A DNA stretch of 58,615 nucleotides. Source: Alphaproteobacteria bacterium. GTDB taxonomy: Bacteria; Pseudomonadota; Alphaproteobacteria; Rickettsiales; UBA998. A program made the position numbers and the translations under genes. Below the pieces are notes generated by a model. It had not been told where the DNA came from. It worked only from the letters and a program-made list of their open reading frames with translations, and did no database searches. The first letter of the stretch is position 1. Each line of letters begins with the position of its first letter. Below are positions 26,301-34,821 of the stretch, one piece after another. Where the stretch lies: positions 1 through 58,615 of the forward strand of contig RDXO01000022.1 of the NCBI GenBank assembly GCA_004292675.1, in the 5' to 3' direction.

Positions 26301-26750
26301 ATGAAACCATCCTATATTGAACTAACCCTATCCATTGAGCGTTTACACCGTCGCTTTTTAGATGTGGTGAAGTCTGAGTTAGATCGATTACATATTGAAG
26401 ATATTAACAACGTCCAAACGCTTATTTTATACAATATCGGCACGGAACAGATCACGATTGGCGAACTAACCAATCGCGGATATTACCTCGGTTCTAATGT
26501 TTCTTATAATGTTAAAAAATTGGTCGATAATGACTATCTTGTGCAGGAACGTGCATCGCATGATAAGCGTTCGGTGAAAATCAAACTTTCCGCAAAAGGT
26601 TTGGATCTCTGCGCCAAGATTGATGGATTCTATCATCGTCATAGGGAACAGCTCGGTCAATCCTCTTTGAATGAATCCAAACAGAAAGATTTACTTGCGA
26701 ACCTTGAACATCTTGAACAATTTTGGACGCAGCAGCTTCCTCGAATTTAG
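26301..26750 (+). CDS. MarR-type winged-helix regulator (LdtR-like)
   Basis: 149 residues. The sequence INNVQTLILYNIGTEQITIG, then NRGYYLGSNVSYNVKKLVDN and RASHDKRSVKIKLSAKG, matches the alphaproteobacterial LdtR group, MarR-fold regulators linked to L,D-transpeptidase genes and stress. GGAG lies 8 bases before ATG 26301. No ldt gene is in the window, so the target here is unknown. It follows the histidine kinase by 80 bp on the same strand. Confidence 0.78.
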   Translation: MKPSYIELTLSIERLHRRFLDVVKSELDRLHIEDINNVQTLILYNIGTEQITIGELTNRGYYLGSNVSYNVKKLVDNDYLVQERASHDKRSVKIKLSAKGLDLCAKIDGFYHRHREQLGQSSLNESKQKDLLANLEHLEQFWTQQLPRI

Positions 26751-26808
26751 TCGTATCGTTTAGACTATACAAAACCGCATATTTGGTATAAAAATCATTC
26801 TTGAATAA

Positions 26809-26874
26809 TTATAGCGCGTTGATGGATTATCTGGACAAAAGATGTCCTCATAATACATCAAGGTCGCGCTATAA
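26809..26874 (+). repeat. Family C palindrome, copy 4
   Basis: 66 bp with ends TTATAGCGCG ... CGCGCTATAA. The inner arms GATGGATTAT... and ATACATC are less well matched than in the other copies. TA flanks both ends. It lies between the LdtR-like gene and trmFO, 19 bp before the trmFO start. Confidence 0.7.
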
Positions 26875-26893
26875 ATAATTAAAATTATAAGGA

Positions 26894-28228
26894 ATGACGA
26901 TGCCAAAAGCAATGATTATCGGTGCAGGATTAGCAGGAAGTGAAGCGGCGTGGCAATGCGCCCAAGCAGGTGTTGATGTTGCATTGTACGAAATGCGCCC
27001 TATCCGTTCTACACACGCCCACCACACGGATGGATGCGCTGAACTGGTATGCTCCAATTCGTTTCGTTCTGATGATGCGTTCAATAATGCCGTTGGATTA
27101 TTACATGAGGAAATGCGTCGTGCCTCTTCTCTGATTATGCGCTGCGCTGATGAGCATAAAGTCCCCGCTGGTGGCGCATTAGCGGTGGATCGCAATGGTT
27201 TTTCGGATGCTGTCACCCACGCCCTACACAACCACCCACGCATCACCTTCCACCGCGAAGAAATAACAGCACTGCCCCTTGATGCCGATTGCCCCATTAT
27301 TATTGCCTCTGGTCCTCTCACCTCAGATGCCCTTGCACACGCACTGATTGAACATACGGGTGAAGAATATCTTGCCTTTTTTGATGCGATTGCGCCGATT
27401 GTTTCACGTGAAACGATCAATATGGATGTTGCATGGTTTCAATCGCGCTACGATAAAGGCGATGGTGCGGATTATATTAATTGCGCCATGAATGAAGAAC
27501 AATATAAAGCGTTTATACAAGCCTTGTTGGATGGCGATAAAACCAAGTTCAAGGAATGGGAGCAAAACACACCCTATTTTGAAGGATGCTTGCCCATTGA
27601 AGTGATGGCAGAACGTGGCGTAGAAACATTACGTTTTGGTCCGATGAAACCTGTTGGACTCACCAACCCACACACACCCAATGAACGCCCCTATGCCGTG
27701 GTGCAGTTGCGTCAGGATAATAAACTTGGCACATTATACAATATGGTAGGCTTCCAAACCAAACTCACATGGGGCGAACAAAAGCGAATTTTTCGTATGA
27801 TTCCCGCCCTAGAAGAAGCAGATTTTGTCCGTTTGGGGGGTATTCATCGCAATACATTTTTGAACTCACCACGCTTGCTCACCCATGATATGCGCTTGCG
27901 CTCTGCCCCGCATATTCGCTTTGCTGGGCAGATTACGGGAGTCGAGGGCTATGTTGAAAGTGCTGCCACAGGCTTAGTGGTTGGGCGTTTGGTTGCCGAT
28001 GAACTATGCGGATCAGGCACGATGCTTCCCCCACCGAACGATACAGCATTAGGCGCGTTGGTGCATCATATCACTGGCGGGGCGGAATCCAGCACCTTTC
28101 AACCCATGAACATTAATTTTGGACTCTTCCCCCCCATGGAAGAACGCAAAATCCCCAAAAAAGAACGCCCCCGCAAACGCGCCGAACGTGCGCTTGCATC
28201 TTTGCATGATTGGTTGCACCCGATGTAG
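26894..28228 (+). CDS. trmFO: Methylenetetrahydrofolate-tRNA-(uracil-5-)-methyltransferase TrmFO
   Basis: A FAD/folate-dependent enzyme forming m5U54 in the tRNA T-loop. The N-terminal dinucleotide fold is [70 protein letters not shown] and [19 protein letters not shown] are all diagnostic. 444 residues. It belongs to the folate-using m5U54 branch rather than the SAM-using TrmA type. Confidence 0.96.
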   Translation: MTMPKAMIIGAGLAGSEAAWQCAQAGVDVALYEMRPIRSTHAHHTDGCAELVCSNSFRSDDAFNNAVGLLHEEMRRASSLIMRCADEHKVPAGGALAVDRNGFSDAVTHALHNHPRITFHREEITALPLDADCPIIIASGPLTSDALAHALIEHTGEEYLAFFDAIAPIVSRETINMDVAWFQSRYDKGDGADYINCAMNEEQYKAFIQALLDGDKTKFKEWEQNTPYFEGCLPIEVMAERGVETLRFGPMKPVGLTNPHTPNERPYAVVQLRQDNKLGTLYNMVGFQTKLTWGEQKRIFRMIPALEEADFVRLGGIHRNTFLNSPRLLTHDMRLRSAPHIRFAGQITGVEGYVESAATGLVVGRLVADELCGSGTMLPPPNDTALGALVHHITGGAESSTFQPMNINFGLFPPMEERKIPKKERPRKRAERALASLHDWLHPM

Positions 28229-28238
28229 CACTGACTTT

Positions 28239-29015
28239 TTAATTCGATTCCGTCGAACAAAAAATATGCACCACATAGCTTTGCGCCATGGTTTCAATAC
28301 GGCGTGGTGAGAGAAGGTATCCCGATTCTTCCTGATTATAGTGAACACTATACTCATCCAAAAAACGACGTAATTCTTCTGAAGTTACCGCAAGATCGCT
28401 TTCTGCGATAAGCTCTCTTTGTGATGAAAAACGATTCATCCGCATCACCTTACTTTTTGCGGTTACCACCCCCACCACATTACCAGCTAAATCTAACAAA
28501 GGTCCACCGCTATTGCCATGACGCGCCGCATCATTAAATTGCAACCACGTATCTTCCCCAAAAGGTCCTTCCAATGCTTTAATGGTCGATGTGGCGACAA
28601 CATACGGGCTATCGACGGAACGCGCATTAGGATAGCCAATCAACATCACTTCTTCTTCTGGCTTCACTTCATCATGCCCAAAGCGCAAATAGGCAATGCG
28701 TTCGGGGCGATACCCTGTTGCAAGCAATGCTAAATCGCGTTTTTCATCTACAGCCACAACACGCGCTTCACGGGGAGTTTTTCCCGTGCGATGATTCGCA
28801 AACGTCACACGCTGATGATCACCACACGGGGAAATCACATGCGCATTGGTAATAATCTGCCCCTGACGACTGACAAAAAACCCCGTCCCACTTGAATAGC
28901 GCACAGTGTTTTGTTGACGATTTTGCTCACGGGCATTCCCTACCGCAGCCGTAAGTGTCACGGATAATAATAATGCTATAAGGCACAGCATTTTTTCATA
29001 TATATGCTTCATCAT
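28239..29015 (-). CDS. Secreted trypsin-like serine protease (S1C-type, no PDZ)
   Basis: 258 residues with a signal peptide (MMKHIYEKMLCLIALLLSVT... to about residue 28). Catalytic triad segments are visible: ITNAHVI (His), DEKRDLALLATG (Asp) and ARHGNSGGPLLD (Ser). No PDZ domain follows; a helical tail replaces it, so it is not a full DegP/DegQ. Expected location is periplasm. It ends 10 bp from convergent trmFO. Confidence 0.85.
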   Translation of the reverse strand: MMKHIYEKMLCLIALLLSVTLTAAVGNAREQNRQQNTVRYSSGTGFFVSRQGQIITNAHVISPCGDHQRVTFANHRTGKTPREARVVAVDEKRDLALLATGYRPERIAYLRFGHDEVKPEEEVMLIGYPNARSVDSPYVVATSTIKALEGPFGEDTWLQFNDAARHGNSGGPLLDLAGNVVGVVTAKSKVMRMNRFSSQRELIAESDLAVTSEELRRFLDEYSVHYNQEESGYLLSPRRIETMAQSYVVHIFCSTESN

Positions 29016-29133
29016 GCAAGGACTTTAGCGTATATTTGTGAAAAAAAAAATGAATAAACGCGATATTTTAGCGCACACCATGCAATTTGTGGGTACTACA
29101 GCAAAATTACGATGGTTACTCTCGCATGGTGAA

Positions 29134-29352
29134 CTAGGATAGCATGATTTCATGGGGGATAGCTTCACGCGTGGATAAGCCAAGGGTGCGCATCGCATGA
29201 TCTTCGTAGATCATCTCCATTTCTTCCATGCACCGCCCGCATTTAGGGGCGCAGCCATGATGGGCGTAAATATCCGATGCACACGCCACGCCACATGCCA
29301 ACGCTTCACGGCAATCTTCTTGTTTCAAACCATTGCAAATACATATATACAT
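29134..29352 (-). CDS. bfd: Bacterioferritin-associated ferredoxin
   Basis: A small [2Fe-2S] protein that helps release iron from bacterioferritin. MYICICNGL and the later CAPKCGRC provide the CxC...CxxC ligands. ATG 29352 gives the canonical 72 residues, six codons shorter than the longest reading. A Fur-like box lies 26 bp upstream, as expected for an iron-stress gene. Bacterioferritin itself is not in the window. Confidence 0.88.
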   Translation of the reverse strand: MYICICNGLKQEDCREALACGVACASDIYAHHGCAPKCGRCMEEMEMIYEDHAMRTLGLSTREAIPHEIMLS

Positions 29353-29377
29353 ACTACACATGATACTCATTCTTACA

Positions 29378-29396
29378 GAGAATGCAAGTCATTATC
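29378..29396 (-). promoter_or_regulatory. Fur-like box upstream of bfd
   Basis: GAGAATGCAAGTCATTATC on the plus strand matches the classical 19-bp Fur consensus GATAATGATAATCATTATC at 15 of 19 positions. It sits immediately upstream of bfd, and a TTGCAT hexamer on the bfd strand overlaps it. Repression by Fur when iron is plentiful is inferred. Confidence 0.6.
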
Positions 29397-29443
29397 ACTC
29401 GCACGTGCAATATTTTCTTATTGTGTGAAGTCGCGCTATCCTC

Positions 29444-29472
29444 TTGACCATCTTTGCAACACTATCTATATT
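29444..29472 (+). promoter_or_regulatory. Sigma70-type promoter for yebC-ruvC
   Basis: TTGACC (29444-29449), a 17-bp spacer and TATATT (29467-29472). Transcription should begin near 29479, just at the foot of the long hairpin 29481-29533. Confidence 0.6.
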
Positions 29473-29480
29473 CATAGGCA

Positions 29481-29533
29481 TATACCCATTTCATTTCAAG
29501 GAGTTGTATCCTTGAAATGAAATTAAGGGTATA
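29481..29533 (+). other. Long leader hairpin before yebC
   Basis: The stem TATACCC + ATTTCATTTCAAGGA (29481-29502) pairs with TCCTTGAAATGAAAT (29509-29523) and GGGTATA (29527-29533). That is a 15-bp perfect inner stem with a 6-nt loop, a 3-nt bulge, and a 7-bp outer stem. No U-tract follows, so it is not an ordinary terminator. It would form at the 5' end of the yebC transcript. It does not match repeat families A-D in this window. Confidence 0.65.
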
Positions 29534-29651
29534 TTCTATTAAAAATACTCATCTTTCCCACATTTTGATACTACGTATCTTCATGTACGATGAGTATAGC
29601 ATGTTACTAACTACGCATCCACGATGCATTAACCACTATGGATATATCACT

Positions 29652-30404
29652 ATGGCAGGGCATTCCAAATTTAAAAACATCATGCACCGCAAAGGTGCGC
29701 AAGATAAAAAACGCGCCAAAATCTTCACACGTTTGGCAAAAGAAATCATTGTCGCTGCAAAATCGGGATTACCTGATCCCGCTGCCAATCCCCGTTTGCG
29801 TGCAGCTATCAACGCTGCAAAGGCTGAAAATTTGCCGAAAGATAAAATTGAAGCTGCCATCAAACGTGGATCAGGCGCAACGGATACGGAAAATTATGAA
29901 GATATTCGCTATGAGGGTTATGGCGCGAATGGCGTTGCCGTGATCGTTGAAGCATTAACGGATAATCGCAACCGTACCGCATCCGATGTGCGTTCCACCT
30001 TCACCAAATATGGCGGGAACTTAGGCGAAACGGGTAGTGTCAATTTTATGTTTGATCGCTTAGGTGAAGTGCGCTACCCTGCTCATATCGCTAATGAAGA
30101 AGATATGCTAGAAGCAGCCATTGACGCAGGTGCAGATGATGCCACGTTCGATGAAGATGGGCATCGCATCCTCACCTCGATTGAATCATTAATGGATGTG
30201 GCTGATGCCCTAGAGCAACGCTTTGGCGCACCCATCTCAGCGCGCTTTATCTGGCAACCAAAAACACTCACGCCTGTGGATGATGAAAAAGTCGATCAAT
30301 TCCTTAAATTGCTGGATATGTTGGATGATCTCGATGATGTGCAGGAAGTCATCACCAATGCCGAATGGTCTGAGGCACAGTTGCAGCGCATGGAAGCGGC
30401 GTGA
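29652..30404 (+). CDS. yebC: YebC/PmpR-family protein
   Basis: [20 protein letters not shown] and [23 protein letters not shown] segments are diagnostic. The family has been described as a transcriptional regulator and, more recently, as aiding ribosomes at difficult sequences such as proline runs. 250 residues from ATG 29652; the frame is open upstream through the leader, but only this start gives the conserved N-terminus. It overlaps ruvC by 4 bases (GTGA). Confidence 0.94.
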   Translation: MAGHSKFKNIMHRKGAQDKKRAKIFTRLAKEIIVAAKSGLPDPAANPRLRAAINAAKAENLPKDKIEAAIKRGSGATDTENYEDIRYEGYGANGVAVIVEALTDNRNRTASDVRSTFTKYGGNLGETGSVNFMFDRLGEVRYPAHIANEEDMLEAAIDAGADDATFDEDGHRILTSIESLMDVADALEQRFGAPISARFIWQPKTLTPVDDEKVDQFLKLLDMLDDLDDVQEVITNAEWSEAQLQRMEAA

Positions 30405-30892
30405 GTTCCTTACCACTACGTATCCTTGGTATTGATCCCGGTTTGCAACATACGGGCTGGGGGATGATTCAGGCACATGGATCACGGCGTGAGTATATTG
30501 CGTGCGGAGCGATTCACCCATCCCCTTCCCTACCTTTAAGCGAACGCTTGCATTATCTGCATCAGCATGTGCATGAGGTTATCGCACATTATCGCCCCGA
30601 TGAAACCGCACTTGAACAAACCTTCATCAATAATAATGCAGCATCAAGCCTAAAACTAGGCAATGCACGCGGGGCGTTGATGTTATCGCTAGCCATCGCA
30701 GGCTTGGCAGTGCATGAATATGATGCCACACGCATCAAGAAAACCCTCACAGGCAATGGACGCGCTAGCAAAGAACAAATACGCCATATGATTAATATCG
30801 TGCTACCTCATACGCATGGCACGCATACAAGTGATGCCTATGATGCACTTGCTGTTGCCTTTACCCATGCACAATGGCGGGGGAATCTATAG
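30401..30892 (+). CDS. ruvC: Holliday-junction endonuclease RuvC
   Basis: Cuts Holliday junctions during recombination repair. [15 protein letters not shown] carries the first acidic residue, [22 protein letters not shown] the second, and [13 protein letters not shown] the last pair. 163 residues. GTG start overlaps the yebC stop. ruvA and ruvB, which usually follow, are absent; a tRNA gene on the other strand lies next. Confidence 0.94.
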   Translation: MSSLPLRILGIDPGLQHTGWGMIQAHGSRREYIACGAIHPSPSLPLSERLHYLHQHVHEVIAHYRPDETALEQTFINNNAASSLKLGNARGALMLSLAIAGLAVHEYDATRIKKTLTGNGRASKEQIRHMINIVLPHTHGTHTSDAYDALAVAFTHAQWRGNL

Positions 30893-30922
30893 AGTTTGGA
30901 TGATGTTATACTACCAAAAAAG

Positions 30923-30999
30923 TGGCGGGAGTGACGGGACTCGAACCCGCGGCCTTCGCCGTGACAGGGCGACGCTCTAACCAACTGAGCTACACCCCC
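30923..30999 (-). tRNA. tRNA-Asp (anticodon GTC)
   Basis: On the minus strand: acceptor GGGGGTG pairs with CACTCCC, then discriminator G and an encoded CCA. The D-arm is GCTCAGTTGGTTAGAGC, the anticodon stem-loop GCCCTGTCACGGC with anticodon GTC, and the T-arm GCGGGTTCGAGTCCCGT. A complete 77-nt cloverleaf with no intron. Confidence 0.95.
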
Positions 31000-31154
31000 G
31001 CATGAGGTGTGGGGGCATAAAAACCATATTTCGCATATTTTGTCAAGAATAATTCGACAGTCCTTGCATTTTTTTTCAAAATAGCGTATAAGGCTGTTAC
31101 ATAAAATACTACACGCAACCACTCAACCTATTGACTTATAATAAAAGAATATCT

Positions 31155-32042
31155 ATGGGAATCTCATTTCGTAAAATGCATGGTCTTGGCAATGATTTTG
31201 TTCTTCTGGATGGCAGAGGGCAAGCATTACCCTATGAGCATCGACCAAACCTATGGACGCGCTGGATGATCCATTTAGCGGATCGTCGCAAAGGTGTGGG
31301 ATGCGATCAGATCATCATCCTCCGCCCAAGCCATGATGCGGATGTGTTTATGCAGATTTTCAATGCCGATGGTTCAGAAGTTGCAGCGTGTGGCAATGCA
31401 ACGCGCTGTGTGGCATGGCGATTAATGCAAGAACGTGGCTTATCTGAGGTAAGCGTTAAAACCAAAGCAGGCATATTGCAATGCTATCAGCACCATATTG
31501 AGGGCAATGCGATGCCGTTTATCTGTGTCAATATGGGGCTACCTGAATTCATGTGGGATAAGATTCCGATGTCGCATGATGTGGATACATGCGACATAGC
31601 GCATGGTATTGTTGGCTTGCCTTCTGGCGTTGCCGTGAATATGGGTAATCCGCATATCGTGATTTTTGTGGAGGATGTCCACGCCGTGCCATTGCAAGAG
31701 GTTGGGGCATTGCTGGAATACTCCCCCTTATTTCCTGAACGTGTGAATGTTACGCTTGCCCAATGCGAAGATCGCGATCACATCATAATAAAAACATGGG
31801 AACGTGGCGCAGGTGAGACTCTTGCGTGTGGCACGGCAGCATGTGCAACCATGGTAGCAGCACGACGCAGATCATTGATCGATGATGCTGTGCGCATCGA
31901 TCTTCCCGGTGGAACTTTATGGATAGAGTGGCAAGGGACAGAAACAAACCCTGCACACCCCGTATGGATGACAGGAGAAGCAAAAACCGTCTATGAGGGT
32001 ATTTTGACTATCCCCTACCTAGAAGAAGATAGGGTAGCATGA
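31155..32042 (+). CDS. dapF: Diaminopimelate epimerase
   Basis: Interconverts LL- and meso-diaminopimelate for lysine and peptidoglycan. FRKMHGLGNDFVLLDG, AACGNATRCVAW (first catalytic Cys) and ERGAGETLACGTAAC (second catalytic Cys) are intact. 295 residues from ATG 31155; an in-frame TTG at 31131 is less likely. It overlaps mtaB by 4 bases, the usual alphaproteobacterial dapF-mtaB pairing; ftsY, often third, is absent. Confidence 0.95.
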   Translation: MGISFRKMHGLGNDFVLLDGRGQALPYEHRPNLWTRWMIHLADRRKGVGCDQIIILRPSHDADVFMQIFNADGSEVAACGNATRCVAWRLMQERGLSEVSVKTKAGILQCYQHHIEGNAMPFICVNMGLPEFMWDKIPMSHDVDTCDIAHGIVGLPSGVAVNMGNPHIVIFVEDVHAVPLQEVGALLEYSPLFPERVNVTLAQCEDRDHIIIKTWERGAGETLACGTAACATMVAARRRSLIDDAVRIDLPGGTLWIEWQGTETNPAHPVWMTGEAKTVYEGILTIPYLEEDRVA

Positions 32043-33295
32043 TGAGCCACATTGAAGTGATCAGCATGGGATGCCGATTGAATGCCTATGAAAGCGAAGT
32101 GATGCGCCAACATGCAACAGAAGCCCATCCTGATAAAACGATAACCATCATTAATACGTGCGCCGTTACCTCCGAAGCGGAACGGCAAGCACGCCAAATG
32201 ATCCGTCGCGCCCGTAAAGATCGCCCTGATGCCCAAATCATTGTCACAGGATGCGCCTCACAAATTAATCCGCAGCGTTACGCTGATATGCCTGAAGTGG
32301 ATGTTGTCTTAGGCAACGAGGAAAAAATGAGTCCGCAGGCTTTTGATGTGCATGAAGAACGGGTGCGCGTTAATGATATTATGGAACTCAAAGAAACGGC
32401 ACTGCATATGGTGGATGCCTACGCCGAACATACGCGTGCCTTTGTGCAGATTCAAAATGGCTGCAATCATCGCTGTACTTTTTGCATCATTCCTTATGGG
32501 CGTGGCAATAGCCGATCGGTTGCCATGGGGGAGATTGTGCAGCAGGTGCGCGCACTCGTCGAACGCGGTTATAAGGAAATTGTGTTCACAGGTGTGGATA
32601 TTAGTGCGTATGGTGAAGATTTACCGAATCAACCGACTCTGGGAACGTTAGTAAAGCGCGTACTCAAGGCAATTCCCGAATTGCCACGGCTTCGTCTTTC
32701 CTCCATTGATGCGGTTGAAGTGGATGACGCGCTCTATGATGCCATTGGATCGGAGGAGCGACTCTTGCCCTATATGCATATTAGTCTGCAAGCAGGGGAT
32801 GATATGATCCTCAAGCGCATGAAGCGTCGCCACAACCGCGCCGATGCGATTGCTTTTTGTAACCGAGTGCGTGATTTGCGCCCTGATATGATCTTTGGAG
32901 CGGATTTAATTGCTGGCTTCCCTACCGAAACTGATGCGATGTTTGCTAATAGCTTGGCATTGGTGGAAGAAATTGGTCTGCCTTATCTGCATGTGTTCCC
33001 CTATTCAGAACGTGAAGGCACACCCGCTGCCAAAATGCCCCAAGTGGCAGGGGATATACGCCGTGAACGCGCCCGCGTGCTACGCGAAGCTGGAGCGCGG
33101 GTATTGGATGGGTTTTTGGATCAGAAAATTGGAACATCGATGCAGGTCTTGGTTGAACAGCATGGGCGCGGGCATTGTCAGCAATTTGCGGATGTGTGCG
33201 TGCCTGAATCTGCGATGGTGGGGAGCATTGTTGAACTTACCTGCATAGGGCGTGAGGGCATGGCGTTAATTGGGCAAATGCACAATGAGAGATGA
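32039..33295 (+). CDS. mtaB: tRNA t6A37 methylthiotransferase MtaB
   Basis: A radical-SAM enzyme converting t6A37 to ms2t6A37 in ANN-decoding tRNAs. The N-terminal UPF0004 domain has cluster cysteines in MGCRLNAYESE, NTCAVTSEAERQ and VTGCASQ. The radical SAM CxxxCxxC is NGCNHRCTFCIIPYGRG. The C-terminal TRAM-like end is short. 418 residues. The last codons and TGA stop resemble the left part of the family A repeat, so the 3' end has probably been altered by that insertion. Confidence 0.92.
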   Translation: MMSHIEVISMGCRLNAYESEVMRQHATEAHPDKTITIINTCAVTSEAERQARQMIRRARKDRPDAQIIVTGCASQINPQRYADMPEVDVVLGNEEKMSPQAFDVHEERVRVNDIMELKETALHMVDAYAEHTRAFVQIQNGCNHRCTFCIIPYGRGNSRSVAMGEIVQQVRALVERGYKEIVFTGVDISAYGEDLPNQPTLGTLVKRVLKAIPELPRLRLSSIDAVEVDDALYDAIGSEERLLPYMHISLQAGDDMILKRMKRRHNRADAIAFCNRVRDLRPDMIFGADLIAGFPTETDAMFANSLALVEEIGLPYLHVFPYSEREGTPAAKMPQVAGDIRRERARVLREAGARVLDGFLDQKIGTSMQVLVEQHGRGHCQQFADVCVPESAMVGSIVELTCIGREGMALIGQMHNER

Positions 33296-33509
33296 ATGGT
33301 TTACTCCCCCGCAGGCGGGGGAGTCCAAGAATCAAGGTTTTTCAATGAAAAACCGCAGATGATTGGGTGGGGGGCAACAGAATGCACCCCCACGGTTCAG
33401 CATCGGATTTCTTTTGAGAAATCCTTGCTTCACTTGCTCCCCCGCAGGCGGGGGAGCATAAGATCGAATGCATAGCGTGAAATATTTACATAATGTGAAG
33501 GATGGTGAG
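33283..33509 (+). mobile_element. Family A MITE-like element, long form (left end lost)
   Basis: From about 33283 to the right terminal repeat GTGAAGGATGGTGAG (33495-33509) it matches the complete copy at 37922-38158. It has two CTCCCCCGC...GCGGGGGAG hairpins (33304 and 33439), a GGTTTTTCAATGAAAAACC hairpin and a GGATTTCTTTTGAGAAATCC hairpin. The left terminal repeat has decayed into the mtaB end. Confidence 0.7.
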
Positions 33510-33527
33510 ATTCGTGAATTTATTCAC

Positions 33528-33555
33528 TTGACAGTTGAAAGAAAAAAGGTATGGT
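33528..33555 (+). promoter_or_regulatory. Probable promoter for the 33682 gene
   Basis: TTGACA (33528-33533), 16-bp spacer, TATGGT (33550-33555). It starts 18 bp after the family A element and leaves a leader of about 120 nt before the gene at 33682. Confidence 0.4.
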
Positions 33556-33681
33556 ATTTTTTCACCTTGTTTGTACGAGTTATACCCATAATTCGCACCC
33601 ATTATTCGATGCCACATCATTATTTTGTGCATCCATAGTCCCGCAAGGTGAGCTACCCATTTTATTTGAGGCACGTTTCTT

Positions 33682-34266
33682 ATGTCTGGTCAAAATTCTC
33701 CGCAAGGTGATAATGTTTGGACTTCTTGGTTAAGTGCATTGCTTGGTGGTGTTCTGTTCAAAAAAAATGAAGAAGCAGCGGATGCATACGAAAGCTGCGT
33801 GGTGTATCCAGATGGCTTTTCCACATGGGCAAAAGAGCAACAATTTGCATGGTTGATTGAGCTTGGAAATGAAGATGAGTTGTGGAAACACGCACAATCT
33901 ATTTTTCCATGGACTCCTGAGAACATGCCTCGTGTTGTCGGTTGGATCATGTTTTCTTGGCGGAATATCGTCTGTGATGACAAAGAATCCAAGGAAAACC
34001 AAGCTGTTTACTTTGCTTTTGCTTCCCTTCTAACCTGTGGTTATTTGCGTCAGATGGCAGATAAAGAGAAAGGTTCATACCATTCTCTGAAGAAGCTGGT
34101 TGGCGCAATGCTGTATCGTCACGATGAGTGTTTCACACTCCTCAAACCGTGGCGCAAGCAGATTGAAGCTCGATGCAAAGCCAGTTGGGCAACGGATCGG
34201 TACAAAGCACTAATTGCAGATTCCGATATAGATTTCTGGAATCGCAGGCTTGGTCCCGTTGAATAG
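33682..34266 (+). CDS. Hypothetical protein, 194 aa
   Basis: I do not recognise a family. The protein is soluble and rich in Trp and aromatic residues (EQQFAWLIELGNEDELW, PENMPRVVGWIMFSWRN, ATDRYKALIADSDIDFW), probably helical, with no signal peptide. GAGG lies about 10 bases before ATG 33682. A promoter lies upstream and a strong terminator follows at 34286, so it is a complete monocistronic unit between two repeats. The aromatic helical pattern could suit a protein-binding role, but no function is claimed. Confidence 0.65.
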   Translation: MSGQNSPQGDNVWTSWLSALLGGVLFKKNEEAADAYESCVVYPDGFSTWAKEQQFAWLIELGNEDELWKHAQSIFPWTPENMPRVVGWIMFSWRNIVCDDKESKENQAVYFAFASLLTCGYLRQMADKEKGSYHSLKKLVGAMLYRHDECFTLLKPWRKQIEARCKASWATDRYKALIADSDIDFWNRRLGPVE

Positions 34267-34285
34267 GTATCAACACTAAGTATAT

Positions 34286-34333
34286 AGAGTGCTATCTTCC
34301 CCTAAAAAGGGAGGATAGCACTCTATTTTTTTG
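34286..34333 (+). terminator. Rho-independent terminator
   Basis: AGAGTGCTATCTTCCC (34286-34301) pairs with GGGAGGATAGCACTCT (34309-34324) in a 16-bp stem with one G-T pair, followed by ATTTTTTTG. It ends the transcript of the 33682 gene. Confidence 0.9.
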
Positions 34334-34344
34334 TACACTTACTT

Positions 34345-34383
34345 TTACATAAAAATGAGACATTTTTTGTCAAACGACTATAT
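34345..34383 (-). repeat. Family B repeat, first hairpin, degenerate copy
   Basis: ...ACATAAAAATGAGACATTTTTT then GTCAAACGACTATA. The right half matches the first hairpin in inverted orientation; the outer left arm has decayed and the second hairpin is missing. Confidence 0.55.
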
Positions 34384-34478
34384 GACAATTCGATGAATTT
34401 TTTAATTTTTCTGTGTTTTAGATTGAAAATAAAGATTGCACATGTTAGTCTATCGTTGTTTTACGATGAAGAGTTTTT

Positions 34479-34733
34479 ATGCCGATTGGTCCTTTTTATT
34501 TTCTTTTGAATTATACTTTAGATCAACTCTCTCGACAAGAAGAAGTGACGGATAATGTGCAGCAAGCAACGAATAATGATCAACCGCCTCTGATGCCACA
34601 AGGGCAGAGTGAAGCTGTGGATAATCACGTTCAAGCACCATCGAACATCACCACACCGAATGAGAAGATTGCGCAACCACAACAACAAGGTATGGTAGCA
34701 CAACCGCAACGCACGCCTGCCATCTATTTATAG
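34479..34733 (+). CDS. Hypothetical small Gln/Pro-rich protein
   Basis: 84 residues: a short hydrophobic start (MPIGPFYFLLNYTLDQL) followed by a disordered stretch rich in Q, N and P. No recognised family. The last codons and TAG stop are supplied by the first palindrome of the family B repeat starting at 34729, so the original gene may have been longer. A weak ribosome site (GAAGAG) precedes ATG 34479. Could be a remnant rather than a live gene. Confidence 0.4.
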   Translation: MPIGPFYFLLNYTLDQLSRQEEVTDNVQQATNNDQPPLMPQGQSEAVDNHVQAPSNITTPNEKIAQPQQQGMVAQPQRTPAIYL

Positions 34734-34813
34734 TCGTTTGACAAAAAATGACTCATTTTTATGTCAAAGAACGACTATAACACTATGATGTATAGTGCTT
34801 TTACCATTATATA
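34729..34813 (+). repeat. Family B twin-hairpin repeat, truncated copy
   Basis: The first palindrome (34729-34779, TATAGTCGTTTGAC ... GAACGACTATA) is complete. After the 11-bp spacer ACACTATGATG only the left arm of the second palindrome remains (TATAGTGCTTTTACCATTA, 34791 onward). It separates the Q-rich gene from the convergent ceramidase-like gene. Confidence 0.75.
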
Positions 34814-34821
34814 GGATAAAC

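Noticed and set aside
29050..29142. A 30-codon plus-strand frame (MNKRDILAHTMQFVGTTAK...) between the protease and bfd
   Set aside because: Very short, overlaps the bfd end on the other strand, no ribosome site beyond an A-run and no recognised family; could be a gene fragment but cannot be supported.
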